Shown here piece by piece: positions 41,163 to 47,907 of a stretch of 47,907 bases of DNA. The translations under genes and the position numbers were made by a program. The DNA comes from Bacteroidales bacterium (GTDB lineage Bacteria > Bacteroidota > Bacteroidia > Bacteroidales > UBA932), in assembly GCA_017458145.1 (NCBI GenBank), contig JAFTGA010000033.1, forward strand, positions 1 through 47,907, written 5' to 3'. Below the pieces are notes generated by a model that saw only the letters and a program-made list of their open reading frames with translations, was not told where the DNA came from and searched no databases. Positions within the stretch are counted from its first letter, which is position 1. Each line of letters opens with the position of its first letter.

Positions 41163-41710
41163 AACGCATCCGCAGAGACAAGGGCGTACTATACTACACG
41201 CTTGCGAAGGACACCATCCTCGCAAAAAACCTGTCATTGAAGGCTAAAGCCTTACTGGCCATCCTGCTGAACCTTCCCGAAAACTGGCATTTCACGGTTG
41301 CCGGTATCTTGACCTACCTCCAGGAAGGTAGGGAGGCCGTAATGTCGGCCTTGAAGGAACTTGAGTCGGCCGGATATCTCACTATTACACAGGCACGGGA
41401 TAAGAGGGGCCGAATGAACGGACGGGAATACGTTGTCCGTGAACTGAAAGCGGAGGCGCCGGAAGCGGAAACACCGCAGGCGGATCCACCGCAGCAAAGT
41501 AAATCTAAAGAAGATAAACCGGCAGAAGCAAATAGAAAAAAGTATTTAACCAATAAAGAGATTCAAGAAAGTTACAAGAAAACCCATAAGGAATTGTCAC
41601 AATTCATAGCCCGTCAATCTGGCGGCAGCGTCATTTCCGCGAATGAGGCAGTCAAAACGGCGCTGAAAAAGGAAGGAGATGAGAAAGAAAAAGGAGGTGG
41701 GGTGCTATGA
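41159..41710 (+). CDS. Replication-initiator-like helix-turn-helix protein
   Basis: 183 residues. The first 100 have a winged HTH of the HTH_36/DnaD-like type: GVLYYTLAKDTILAKNLSLKAKALLAILLNLPENW (a long helix pair), YLQEGREAVMSALKELESAGYLT, then RGRMNGREYVVRE as the wing. The rest is a disordered Pro/Glu/Lys linker with a short helical tail. These domains are used by plasmid and transposon replication initiators and by regulators. It is linked to both neighbours by ATGA overlaps. Confidence 0.7.
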   Translation: MKRIRRDKGVLYYTLAKDTILAKNLSLKAKALLAILLNLPENWHFTVAGILTYLQEGREAVMSALKELESAGYLTITQARDKRGRMNGREYVVRELKAEAPEAETPQADPPQQSKSKEDKPAEANRKKYLTNKEIQESYKKTHKELSQFIARQSGGSVISANEAVKTALKKEGDEKEKGGGVL

Positions 41711-42387
41711 CCACCGGCATCATCCTTTCGGCAAGAGCCAGCCGCCCCATCGCCGCCGTCCCCATTCAGGAGATGAGAAGCCTCCTCGCCGACATTGTCA
41801 TTGACGAGGCGTTTTCCCTGCGCTGCGAGGTGGCAGAGCCAAAGCTGGTGGACGCCATCATCGGCCTGATGCTACAGGAAATCTACACCACCTACAGTTC
41901 CTGGCGAGTCGACGAAATCCGTATCGCCATCCGCGCCGGGGCGTGCTCCCAGCTGGGGCCGATGTACAGGCTGTCGCCTGCCGAGTTCATCCGCGTCATG
42001 GAAGTCTATCACACCTGCCCGCTACGGCTGGAAGCCTTGCGGCAGCTCCGCCGGGAAGAGGAAAAGCCGAAACCGGAAGATCCGGAGACGGTGGCCCGAA
42101 AAAACCGGGAGTGCCTTGCAAAGGTAGCGAAGGATTGTTTTGCCGATGTCAAAACCGGCGGCCGCATCACCTTCTATAGTGACCAGACCTTGTCAAATGT
42201 CCTTGACTTTCTCCTATCGGCCGGAATCATAGTAGCCGATGTCGGCAAAACCGATAACGGTAACCCGCGGCAGCAGCTTGAGGGGATATTCCAGAAGATG
42301 ATAGAACGCGGAGAGGAGTTGGCGCTATGTGAGAATGAGAGGGCGAATCCCCTCTTTCATCGGGGATTGCAAGATATGCTTTTGTGA
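41707..42387 (+). CDS. Conserved mobile-element protein of unknown function
   Basis: 226 residues, helical, soluble. Residues about 25-110 hold repeated helices (LLADIVIDEAFSLRCEVAEP, MLQEIYTTYSSWRVDEIRIAI). A Lys/Glu-rich linker (REEEEKPKPEDPETVARK) precedes another helical part. I have seen this kind of gene between HTH and mobC genes of Bacteroidales elements but cannot name a function. It starts in an ATGA overlap and ends about 70 bp before the mobilization genes. Confidence 0.6.
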   Translation: MTTGIILSARASRPIAAVPIQEMRSLLADIVIDEAFSLRCEVAEPKLVDAIIGLMLQEIYTTYSSWRVDEIRIAIRAGACSQLGPMYRLSPAEFIRVMEVYHTCPLRLEALRQLRREEEKPKPEDPETVARKNRECLAKVAKDCFADVKTGGRITFYSDQTLSNVLDFLLSAGIIVADVGKTDNGNPRQQLEGIFQKMIERGEELALCENERANPLFHRGLQDMLL

Positions 42388-42394
42388 TACAAAA

Positions 42395-42460
42395 GCGGCC
42401 CCTTCCGGGGCTGGATCTGCGCCTGCGGCGGGCACGATGAAAAAGAAAAACGCTTTATGA
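42395..42460 (+). other. Candidate origin of transfer upstream of the mobilization genes
   Basis: A GC hairpin (GCCCC 42398-42402 / GGGGC 42407-42411, loop TTCC) and the short repeated sequence CTGCGCCTGCGGCGGGC lie just before mobC. That is where MOBP-type elements usually have oriT. A seven-codon frame MKKKNAL (42437-42460) overlaps the mobC ATG and could couple translation. The nick site cannot be read by eye, and the hairpin could also be a leftward terminator. Confidence 0.3.
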
Positions 42461-42906
42461 GAACAAACAAAACTAAGATGATAAGCCTCCGGTTGACGGA
42501 GGCGCAGTATAGCAAGCTACATGCATTGCTTGAACTTTCCGGATACAAGTCCCGCACCCGTTTTATCATTGAGGCGGTACTGGGAAAAGGAGGCAGACTG
42601 GTATCTATCCATGCAAGTGATGACGCGCTGCTAAAGGCACGGAAGCAACTGCTGATGCTGTATAAAGAGATGGCTAAAGAGGGCGCCAATCTGAACCAAA
42701 TCACAAAATCCATCAACGCAATAAGGAAGAAGGTCGGCAACAAATACGTCAATTGGAAGAAACTCTCCGATGACATTACGATGGCCGGCCACGTTGCCGA
42801 GAAACTGACATGGCGTTCCCGTGATGTTCACAATATCGCCGTAGGGATTGAATGTGACTACGTCCCGTCAGAGGAAGAAGCAGATGAAGAAGAGGAGGAA
42901 CAATAA
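42457..42906 (+). CDS. mobC: MobC-like mobilization accessory protein
   Basis: 149 residues. A ribbon-helix-helix-like N-terminus (KMISLRLTEAQYSKLHALL, GYKSRTRFIIEAVL) precedes the MobC signature GANLNQITKSINAIRK at about 77-91. An acidic tail (EEEADEEEEEQ) closes it. MobC-type proteins bind near oriT and help the relaxase melt and nick DNA. The gene overlaps the relaxase gene by the shared base of TAATG, as is usual for these pairs. Confidence 0.82.
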   Translation: MRTNKTKMISLRLTEAQYSKLHALLELSGYKSRTRFIIEAVLGKGGRLVSIHASDDALLKARKQLLMLYKEMAKEGANLNQITKSINAIRKKVGNKYVNWKKLSDDITMAGHVAEKLTWRSRDVHNIAVGIECDYVPSEEEADEEEEEQ

Positions 42907-44165
42907 TGGTTGTAAAGATTATGAACTCTGCCGCCAGCATGGCACCGCCGCTTGGCTACAATGAGAACAAGGTGGCAATGGGAACGGCCAGGGTCATCTA
43001 CCAACAGGGCATCAAAGACATCAAGAACCCCAGGGAGTCTTTTGCCGCATACGAAAAGGCTAACGTGCGAACGGTGAACGTTGCTCTGCACCTTTCCATT
43101 AATCCGTCGGCAGAAGAGAACCAGCGCCTTACACCCAAGACAATAACAAAGATTGCTCAGGAGTACATGGAGGGTATGGGCTACGGCCAGCAGCCATACA
43201 TTATCTATCAGCACGACGATATAGACCGGCGGCACTACCACATCGTCTCTATCAAGGTTGACAAAAATGGCCGAAAGATTAAGGACAGCAACAATTACAG
43301 GACATCCAAAGCCCTGCTGGAAAAACTGGGGAAGAAGTACGGTTTCGTTCTCGGCAATGGCGAAAAGCAGGTGAAAACCCAGGCCGTGAAAAAGGAATGG
43401 GCTCCCAAGCCGAAGAGTTTCTGGGAAAGGGATGTCCTGCAGCCCATTGCTCCATTTGATCCAAAGGCCGGGCACATCTACAAGCAAGTGGAAAAGATTG
43501 TGGCCGGAGCTATGGAGTACAAGTTCCATTCGGTGGACCAGTTCTGCCAGATAATCTCTGACTATGGTCTCAAAACCACGATGCTGGAGAATGCCGAGGG
43601 TGGTATTTCCTTCACCTTCCAGGGATATGACCAGAAGAGCGGGAGATTCACCAGCAAGCCCATTAACGGGGACAAACTATACATCCCCAGCTATGGGCAA
43701 ATCCGTTTCCAGGCCAGAACAGGACAATATGCGACAAGAAGAGGTGAAACGATGCGTGCCTCCAACATTGTACAATCCTGCTTGCCAAGAGCCAGGTCTG
43801 AAACTCACTTGTATAATATGCTCGCCAAACAAGGAATCTCCATGACGGTTCAACGAAGCGAATCAGGCTCCATTGATAACGTCTTCTTCATTGACCATCG
43901 CACCCGATGTTGCTTCAGCACGGAAAACGACAGTCACTTCTTTGAACTGCGCGACTTCCAACAGATGAACAGACTAGTTTGGAGCACCAATCTGCAAGCC
44001 GATTACGCTGGCGGGCGTGAAGAATCCCGTCGGGCAGAATTAATTCAGGAAATCGTCAAGAAGGCTATGACGACTATGCTCATCACATTGTTTTCAGAAG
44101 GCTCGAGGCGTTATGAGGATGAGGAAATCATGGAACAGGGGCGGCGAAGGGGGCCGAGTTTGTAG
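42906..44165 (+). CDS. mobB: Relaxase/mobilization nuclease (MOBP type)
   Basis: 419 residues. The N-terminal relaxase domain (about 1-230) has a candidate nucleophile Tyr18 in the motif I stretch LGYNENKV, a second block VNVALHLSINPS, and the metal-binding motif HDDIDRRHYHIVS with His103, His110 and His112. The C-terminal half is helical and basic, typical of Bacteroides mobilization proteins, which lack a helicase. It nicks oriT and pilots the single strand into a conjugation channel supplied by another element. No transfer genes are nearby, so the element would be mobilizable, not self-transmissible. Confidence 0.88.
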   Translation: MVVKIMNSAASMAPPLGYNENKVAMGTARVIYQQGIKDIKNPRESFAAYEKANVRTVNVALHLSINPSAEENQRLTPKTITKIAQEYMEGMGYGQQPYIIYQHDDIDRRHYHIVSIKVDKNGRKIKDSNNYRTSKALLEKLGKKYGFVLGNGEKQVKTQAVKKEWAPKPKSFWERDVLQPIAPFDPKAGHIYKQVEKIVAGAMEYKFHSVDQFCQIISDYGLKTTMLENAEGGISFTFQGYDQKSGRFTSKPINGDKLYIPSYGQIRFQARTGQYATRRGETMRASNIVQSCLPRARSETHLYNMLAKQGISMTVQRSESGSIDNVFFIDHRTRCCFSTENDSHFFELRDFQQMNRLVWSTNLQADYAGGREESRRAELIQEIVKKAMTTMLITLFSEGSRRYEDEEIMEQGRRRGPSL

Positions 44166-44179
44166 TCGAAAAAAATAAG

Positions 44180-44187
44180 TAACTTCG
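44180..44187 (+). promoter_or_regulatory. Promoter -7 box for the decarboxylase-like lipoprotein
   Basis: TAACTTCG fits TAnnTTnG, and a TTTG lies 17 bp earlier (44159-44162). The ATG is at 44212. This box makes the gene independent of the mob operon. Confidence 0.45.
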
Positions 44188-44211
44188 CACTTGAAACATA
44201 ATGCATTATCC

Positions 44212-45480
44212 ATGAGTAAACAAGCTTGGAGTATCTCCCGATATCTTATTTTTTCGTGTATTTGCATCTTCTTTCTGGCATCGTGCCAGAGAGAAGATCT
44301 TCCTTCGACAAGGCATACCAAGGCTGTTACCGAGCTTATCCGTATCTGTGACGGGAATGCCGAGGTAAAGGGGCTTCTGGAAAAATCCATCTCGCAGGCA
44401 GCCGCCATCAATCCGGACCGGCGGTACAATCCGGCACAGTCACTGGAGGAGTTCTATGAATTCGTGGACTGGAATGTGCGCCAGCTGCCCTGGGAGGTGA
44501 TGATAACTGCATCGCCCACCGAATATGGACAGTCACTATACGGCAGGACAGACCAAGGTGTGGGGTATTTCTGGTTCATCGTGGATCAGCCGCTGGATGA
44601 GCTGAAGGGACGAGGCTATTATTATCCCACAGTGGAGTTTGTGGAGCCTTTTGCCTCATGGCTCACCACCTACGCATCCTCCTGGGGAGAGTGGCTTTCC
44701 ACGGCGGAGAGTTGGAACAGTACTTACTATGGCATTGTTGCCGCAGACCCGGACTGGGGATTGTCAAACGGCTGGTATGAAGACGCTTCTGCCTGGCACA
44801 GCTTCAACGACTTCTTCTCCCGAAGACTGTCTTCACCATCGGCACGTCCCATTGCAGATGCATCCATAGTGGCCCCAGCGGACTCATGGCCAAAGGAGTT
44901 ATGGACAATCGGCGATGACAATCAGCTTGTATATCCCTCAGATTTGCAGATTAAGACGGCAAAGCTCTCAGATATCGGCGCCCTTATCGGCGAAGACTCT
45001 GCCTATCGGAATTCATTTGCCGGCGGAACGCTCACGCACACCTTCCTGGACGTAAACGACTATCATCGTTACCACGCTCCGGTCAGCGGCACACTGAAGG
45101 AGCTTCGCAATATCCCGGGAGTGGCTGCTGGCGGCGGGTACACCATGTGGGACGATGAGAATAAGCTCTACTTTTACAACAACGATATGGGCTTCCAAAT
45201 GGTGGAAACACGTTCATGTGCCATCATTGAGACGGAAGAGTTTGGCCTGATGGCCATGATGCCCGTGGGGATGTCCCAGATTTGCTCCTGCAACTGGCTA
45301 CCCACGCTGAAAGTCGGCGACCACATAGAGAAAGGCCAGGAAATGGGTTATTTCCTTTTCGGCGGTTCCGACATTGTGATGATCTTCCAGAAGGGAGTAA
45401 TAGTTGAGCTTCTTCACGACGGTGACCATCTTCTGATGGGAGAGCCGTATGCATGGGCAACACGACTTCCTGATGCCTGA
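44212..45480 (+). CDS. Secreted lipoprotein of the phosphatidylserine decarboxylase family
   Basis: 422 residues from the ATG at 44212; the in-frame codon at 44191 is a TTG. A lipoprotein signal ends at FLASC (Cys25). The C-terminal half is a PSD-family pyruvoyl enzyme: WHSFNDFFSRRL at 195-206, DYHRYHAPVSG at 283-293 with Asp283, His285 and His288, and GYFLFGGSDIVMIF at 379-392. There Ser386 is the residue that would form the pyruvoyl group after self-cleavage (family motif LGST). Residues 40-190 resemble the extra N-terminal domain of the PsiD-like decarboxylase branch. Known PSD enzymes face the cytoplasm, whereas this one would be exported and lipid-anchored. Its substrate may be a phospholipid or a small amine precursor. 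It is convergent with two kinase genes. Confidence 0.82.
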   Translation: MSKQAWSISRYLIFSCICIFFLASCQREDLPSTRHTKAVTELIRICDGNAEVKGLLEKSISQAAAINPDRRYNPAQSLEEFYEFVDWNVRQLPWEVMITASPTEYGQSLYGRTDQGVGYFWFIVDQPLDELKGRGYYYPTVEFVEPFASWLTTYASSWGEWLSTAESWNSTYYGIVAADPDWGLSNGWYEDASAWHSFNDFFSRRLSSPSARPIADASIVAPADSWPKELWTIGDDNQLVYPSDLQIKTAKLSDIGALIGEDSAYRNSFAGGTLTHTFLDVNDYHRYHAPVSGTLKELRNIPGVAAGGGYTMWDDENKLYFYNNDMGFQMVETRSCAIIETEEFGLMAMMPVGMSQICSCNWLPTLKVGDHIEKGQEMGYFLFGGSDIVMIFQKGVIVELLHDGDHLLMGEPYAWATRLPDA

Positions 45481-45482
45481 AG

Positions 45483-45496
45483 GTCTCAGCTGAGAC
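45483..45496. terminator. 14-bp perfect palindrome between convergent genes
   Basis: GTCTCAGCTGAGAC is a perfect palindrome, 2 bp after the decarboxylase-like stop and 20 bp before the end of the leftward kinase gene. A T run (TTATTAAATTTT) follows on the plus strand after a GC-rich segment. It may terminate both transcripts. Confidence 0.45.
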
Positions 45497-45515
45497 GGAC
45501 TGGCGCGGCTGATTA

Positions 45516-46391
45516 TTAAATTTTCACATGATCTCCGATAAAGAGACTGATCGCCGTCCTGAGTTTCTTCCCCTGGAGGAAGGGAAGGTTGACATGATAG
45601 GCCGACGGCCAGATGCACATGGCCTTTGCGGCCATAATTTGAGCGATACGAGCCATCTTCTCGTTGAGTTCAGGAGTGCCCCAGCGGGAACCGAAATACT
45701 GCCGCCCCATGGCTTCATAGAAGCGTTTCAGCGTTTTCCTGTCTATATGAAAAATCTTCAGCAGGACGGGATTGGGCCCCAAATGGTGCATGTGGGCAAG
45801 AATGTTAAAATCCAGCAGCGGGTCTCCGTAGCCGAAATCTCCCAGGTCTATCCAGTACACCTTGCCATCAGCTATGATAATGTTACAGGGATTCAGGTCT
45901 CCGTGCAGGCAGGTGGTAGCGGGTTCCAGGTCATCGATGTAGCCTAGCACTCTTACCTTTATATTCTCCGGGATGGTTTTATTCCCGGCAATCATCTCCC
46001 GCGTACCCTGGGCTAAATCGCTGAAGACTTCCGTATTGCATGGCGTTGCGTGCAGCGCCTTGGCATACTCGGCCGTAATCCCGGCCAGTTCCTCCAGCCG
46101 CTCGGGATGGTCGGCAATGATTCTGCCAAAGGATTCTTTTCCTTGAATCCGCTCCACAATCATTCCGTAGCGCTCGCCATCGGTGACGAACTCATAAGGC
46201 TCAGCCGAGGGAATGCCCATGTCGTACACGGCCTTTGAGCGCCGGAATTCTTCCTGCGCCTTCTGGGCCGAAACGCTGGTTTTGTTGAGTTTAAGAATGA
46301 CGGAGTCGTCCGTTTTGTTGTAGAATGACTCTCCGAAGCCTCCGCCTCCGAAGGACTCCCATTCATTCAGGTTGATATGATTTGCTTCCAT
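45516..46391 (-). CDS. Aminoglycoside-phosphotransferase-like small-molecule kinase (copy 1)
   Basis: 291 residues of the APH/choline-kinase fold. A Gly-rich loop FGGGGFGESFY at about 14-24 and Lys34 in SVILKL bind ATP. The catalytic loop is CLHGDLNPCNIII (His163, Asp165, Asn170), and the metal motif is VYWIDLGDFGYGD (Asp182). It belongs to the subgroup I know as the Fibrobacter paralogous putative-kinase family (TIGR02172-like), whose substrate is unknown. It is 56 bp downstream of a similar kinase gene on the same strand, sharing motif order and about the same length, so the two are tandem paralogues. Confidence 0.82.
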   Translation of the reverse strand: MEANHINLNEWESFGGGGFGESFYNKTDDSVILKLNKTSVSAQKAQEEFRRSKAVYDMGIPSAEPYEFVTDGERYGMIVERIQGKESFGRIIADHPERLEELAGITAEYAKALHATPCNTEVFSDLAQGTREMIAGNKTIPENIKVRVLGYIDDLEPATTCLHGDLNPCNIIIADGKVYWIDLGDFGYGDPLLDFNILAHMHHLGPNPVLLKIFHIDRKTLKRFYEAMGRQYFGSRWGTPELNEKMARIAQIMAAKAMCIWPSAYHVNLPFLQGKKLRTAISLFIGDHVKI

Positions 46392-46448
46392 GATCTTTGT
46401 GTCAGTTATTCTTCTGAATCCGTTTTGAATGGTTTGACTCGCCGGATT

Positions 46449-47312
46449 CTATTCGGTGTAGAACTGCTTCACCAGATGGTTGATATGCATCCTGAAAAAG
46501 AGTTTTTCAAGAAAAGTCGGCTTTACAAAAAAGGTGCGGAGAATAATGTCGAGCGCGGCGTACTTACCTGCCAGGCGGTCAAACCCTGCGTGCTCACTTT
46601 CCTCGGTATAAGCAGTGGCAAAAGCCTCCCAGAAGCGGCGAAGCTGGTCTTCCTCCATATGGAAGATTTCTCGCGCCTGCTTCATGGACGAATACACCAT
46701 GCAGACCAGATACAGGTGGCCGATGTCAAACAACGGGTCTCCGTGGGCAAAGCGATCCAGGTCTATCCAATAGCATCTGTCGCCTGCCTGGATGAGGTTT
46801 CCCATCTGGTAGTCGCCATGGACGCATTGGTCGTTCTCCTGAATGGTTTTGGCAAAGGTGCGAATCTTCTGAAGAGTCTTCTTGCTAAGGAAAGTAGCAC
46901 CATCCAGAGCCTGCATCATCTGCTGGCGTCGACTGGGGAAATAGTCCGTCTTGCAGGGTGTTGCAAATAGCTGCTTGCCCCTTTCGCACAGGAGCCGGGC
47001 CATTTCCTCGATGCGTTCCGGATGGTCATGGCAGATGCGGGAGAGAGACTTTTTGCCGACAATGTGCTCCGAGATGGTGGCATAACCATCCCCCACGCGC
47101 ACCATATCGTGCATCTTGGGGACTGGAATGCCCATATCGCCAACGGCTTTGGAAACTTCATACTCTTTCCTTACAGCCTCCAGGGTGCTCAGACGGGCAT
47201 TGTTTACTTTCAGAATAACGTCGGGCTGCGCAGGATTGATATACGTCTTTCCGTTACCGCCTTCTCCCACCTGCCGCCACTGGGAGAGGTCTATTTCAGG
47301 ATAATCATTCAT
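46449..47312 (-). CDS. Aminoglycoside-phosphotransferase-like small-molecule kinase (copy 2)
   Basis: 287 residues. Its parts correspond one-to-one to copy 1: Gly-rich QVGEGGNGKTY, Lys35 in VILKV, KAVGDMGIPVP (copy 1 has KAVYDMGIPSA), CVHGDYQMGNLIQ with His165, Asp167 and Asn172, and YWIDLDRFAHGDPLFD with Asp184. All the catalytic residues are there, so it should be active. The substrate is unknown. The order on the minus strand is the FKBP remnant, copy 2, then copy 1, with no clear promoter between the kinases. Confidence 0.82.
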   Translation of the reverse strand: MNDYPEIDLSQWRQVGEGGNGKTYINPAQPDVILKVNNARLSTLEAVRKEYEVSKAVGDMGIPVPKMHDMVRVGDGYATISEHIVGKKSLSRICHDHPERIEEMARLLCERGKQLFATPCKTDYFPSRRQQMMQALDGATFLSKKTLQKIRTFAKTIQENDQCVHGDYQMGNLIQAGDRCYWIDLDRFAHGDPLFDIGHLYLVCMVYSSMKQAREIFHMEEDQLRRFWEAFATAYTEESEHAGFDRLAGKYAALDIILRTFFVKPTFLEKLFFRMHINHLVKQFYTE

Positions 47313-47338
47313 AGAATCACTTTACTTTCTTAACTACT

Positions 47339-47512
47339 TTACACGGATTGCCCACAGCTACACAATCGGCCGGTGTAATGCACATAGACGATGCTTCTGG
47401 GCGTGGGTCTCTTGGCACCGTTGCCGAGGGCGACAATCCCATCTTCCTGAGCCTTTACGGCTAGGAACGCTTCGTTGGCTTCCTTGTAGGGGTTGGTTCT
47501 TTTCTTTTTCAT
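47339..47512 (-). pseudogene. Remnant of an FKBP-type peptidyl-prolyl isomerase gene
   Basis: 57 codons from the ATG at 47512. The start KKKRTNPYKEANEAFL matches the N-terminal helix of exported or cytoplasmic FKBP proteins. KRPTPRSIVYVHYTGRL matches the first strand of the FKBP domain. The strand expected between them (a GxxYKV-type segment) is missing, and the frame ends five residues after TGRL. Both an internal deletion and a 3' truncation are thus present, and the rest of the domain is not found downstream. It is a decayed fragment. Confidence 0.6.
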
Positions 47513-47552
47513 TTCGGATGCGAATTTACGATTTTTTCGGCTCGTTTTTGTG

Positions 47553-47560
47553 TATCTTTG
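47553..47560 (+). promoter_or_regulatory. Promoter -7 box for the lipoprotein at 47602
   Basis: TATCTTTG matches TAnnTTTG exactly and lies 41 bp before the ATG. Confidence 0.55.
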
Positions 47561-47601
47561 CAAACAAGTTGAATCTTGCCAACTCTTTCGAGTGGATTAT
47601 C

Positions 47602-47907
47602 ATGAAAAAGTTATCAATACTGGTTGCAGCTATCGCAATGACACTTGCCGCCTGTAGCAAGGATGGCCCTGTCACGCCAGATGCCGGCGAGTCAACAGTA
47701 ACCATCCTAATGAGTGAAGAAGCTGCTCAGATGAGAGCAGACATCAAGGCTGCTGGAGGACAGAAATATATCTTCACCGAGGAAACCTGGCCTGTGCTCA
47801 TGGAGTACTTGCAGAGCCAGTCGGAGCACGAATATCCAGAAGTGGAAACCATGCACCGGCAGGACCACATGGTCATTGCCGATAATGATGTCTATACGAT
47901 AGAGAAC
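47602..47907 (+). CDS. Lipoprotein, partial at the right edge
   Basis: The window ends after 102 codons with the frame still open. The start MKKLSILVAAIAMTLAAC is a clear lipoprotein signal (Cys18). The mature part begins SKDGPVTPDAGESTVTILMS and contains AQMRADIKAAGGQKYIF. I do not recognise the family. The start is supported by the promoter box at 47553-47560. Confidence 0.7.
   Translation, partial: MKKLSILVAAIAMTLAACSKDGPVTPDAGESTVTILMSEEAAQMRADIKAAGGQKYIFTEETWPVLMEYLQSQSEHEYPEVETMHRQDHMVIADNDVYTIEN

Noticed and set aside
1-47907. CRISPR arrays, rRNA genes, SusC/SusD pairs
   Set aside because: I looked for regular spacer-repeat patterns, rRNA core sequences and TonB-receptor motifs and saw none.

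Overview
The window comes from the chromosome of a GC-rich member of the Bacteroidales. Four things point there: promoters of the type TTG-(19-21)-TAnnTTTG, many lipoproteins with a short Cys-containing signal, BACON/Big_2 and GH43 proteins, and a FabG ending in the CCGAMN motif. A genus cannot be fixed by eye; a Rikenellaceae- or Cryptobacteroides-like gut lineage is a guess.

Layout. Positions 1-140 look like the end of an IS21-type insertion sequence that has cut off a BACON/Big_2 surface lipoprotein. Up to about 4.7 kb follow small AT-richer accessory genes: lipoproteins, unknown proteins, and a YafQ-type toxin-antitoxin pair. From 4.7 to 38.6 kb the region is a dense GC-rich core. It holds a GH43 glycosidase; a transglutaminase-like lipoprotein/cutC/alcohol dehydrogenase/NlpC-LysM run; a pepP-fabG-comF run; an inositol-phosphatase-like gene; a coiled-coil membrane protein with hemW; an M16-like protein with a DUF3109 protein; and a TPR protein with a U32 protein. 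Next come PBP1A-ddl-prmC, topA-lrp and ispD, and the complete rod-shape operon mreB-mreC-mreD-mrdA-rodA. Cell-wall synthesis dominates 25-38.6 kb.

At 38.6 kb lies a tRNA-Leu(UAA) gene interrupted between U34 and A35 by a 213-nt group I intron. It resembles the cyanobacterial and plastid IC3 introns. I could pair P1, P2, P3, P4, P7 and P8 by hand. It is the most striking feature in the window.

Downstream of the tRNA, base composition falls and a mobilizable-element backbone appears: a Bro-N protein, a membrane protein, a 99-nt structured leader, an excisionase-like HTH, a replication-type HTH, an unknown protein, a MobC-like accessory protein and a MOBP-type relaxase. No integrase is visible. 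Beyond it lie a secreted lipoprotein of the phosphatidylserine-decarboxylase family, two tandem aminoglycoside-phosphotransferase-like kinases, a broken FKBP gene and the start of another lipoprotein.

Other notable points are a 126-bp in-frame palindromic insertion in hemW, an M16-family protein without its zinc motif, and a cutC gene lacking its last part. All identifications are by reading motifs; no database search was possible.
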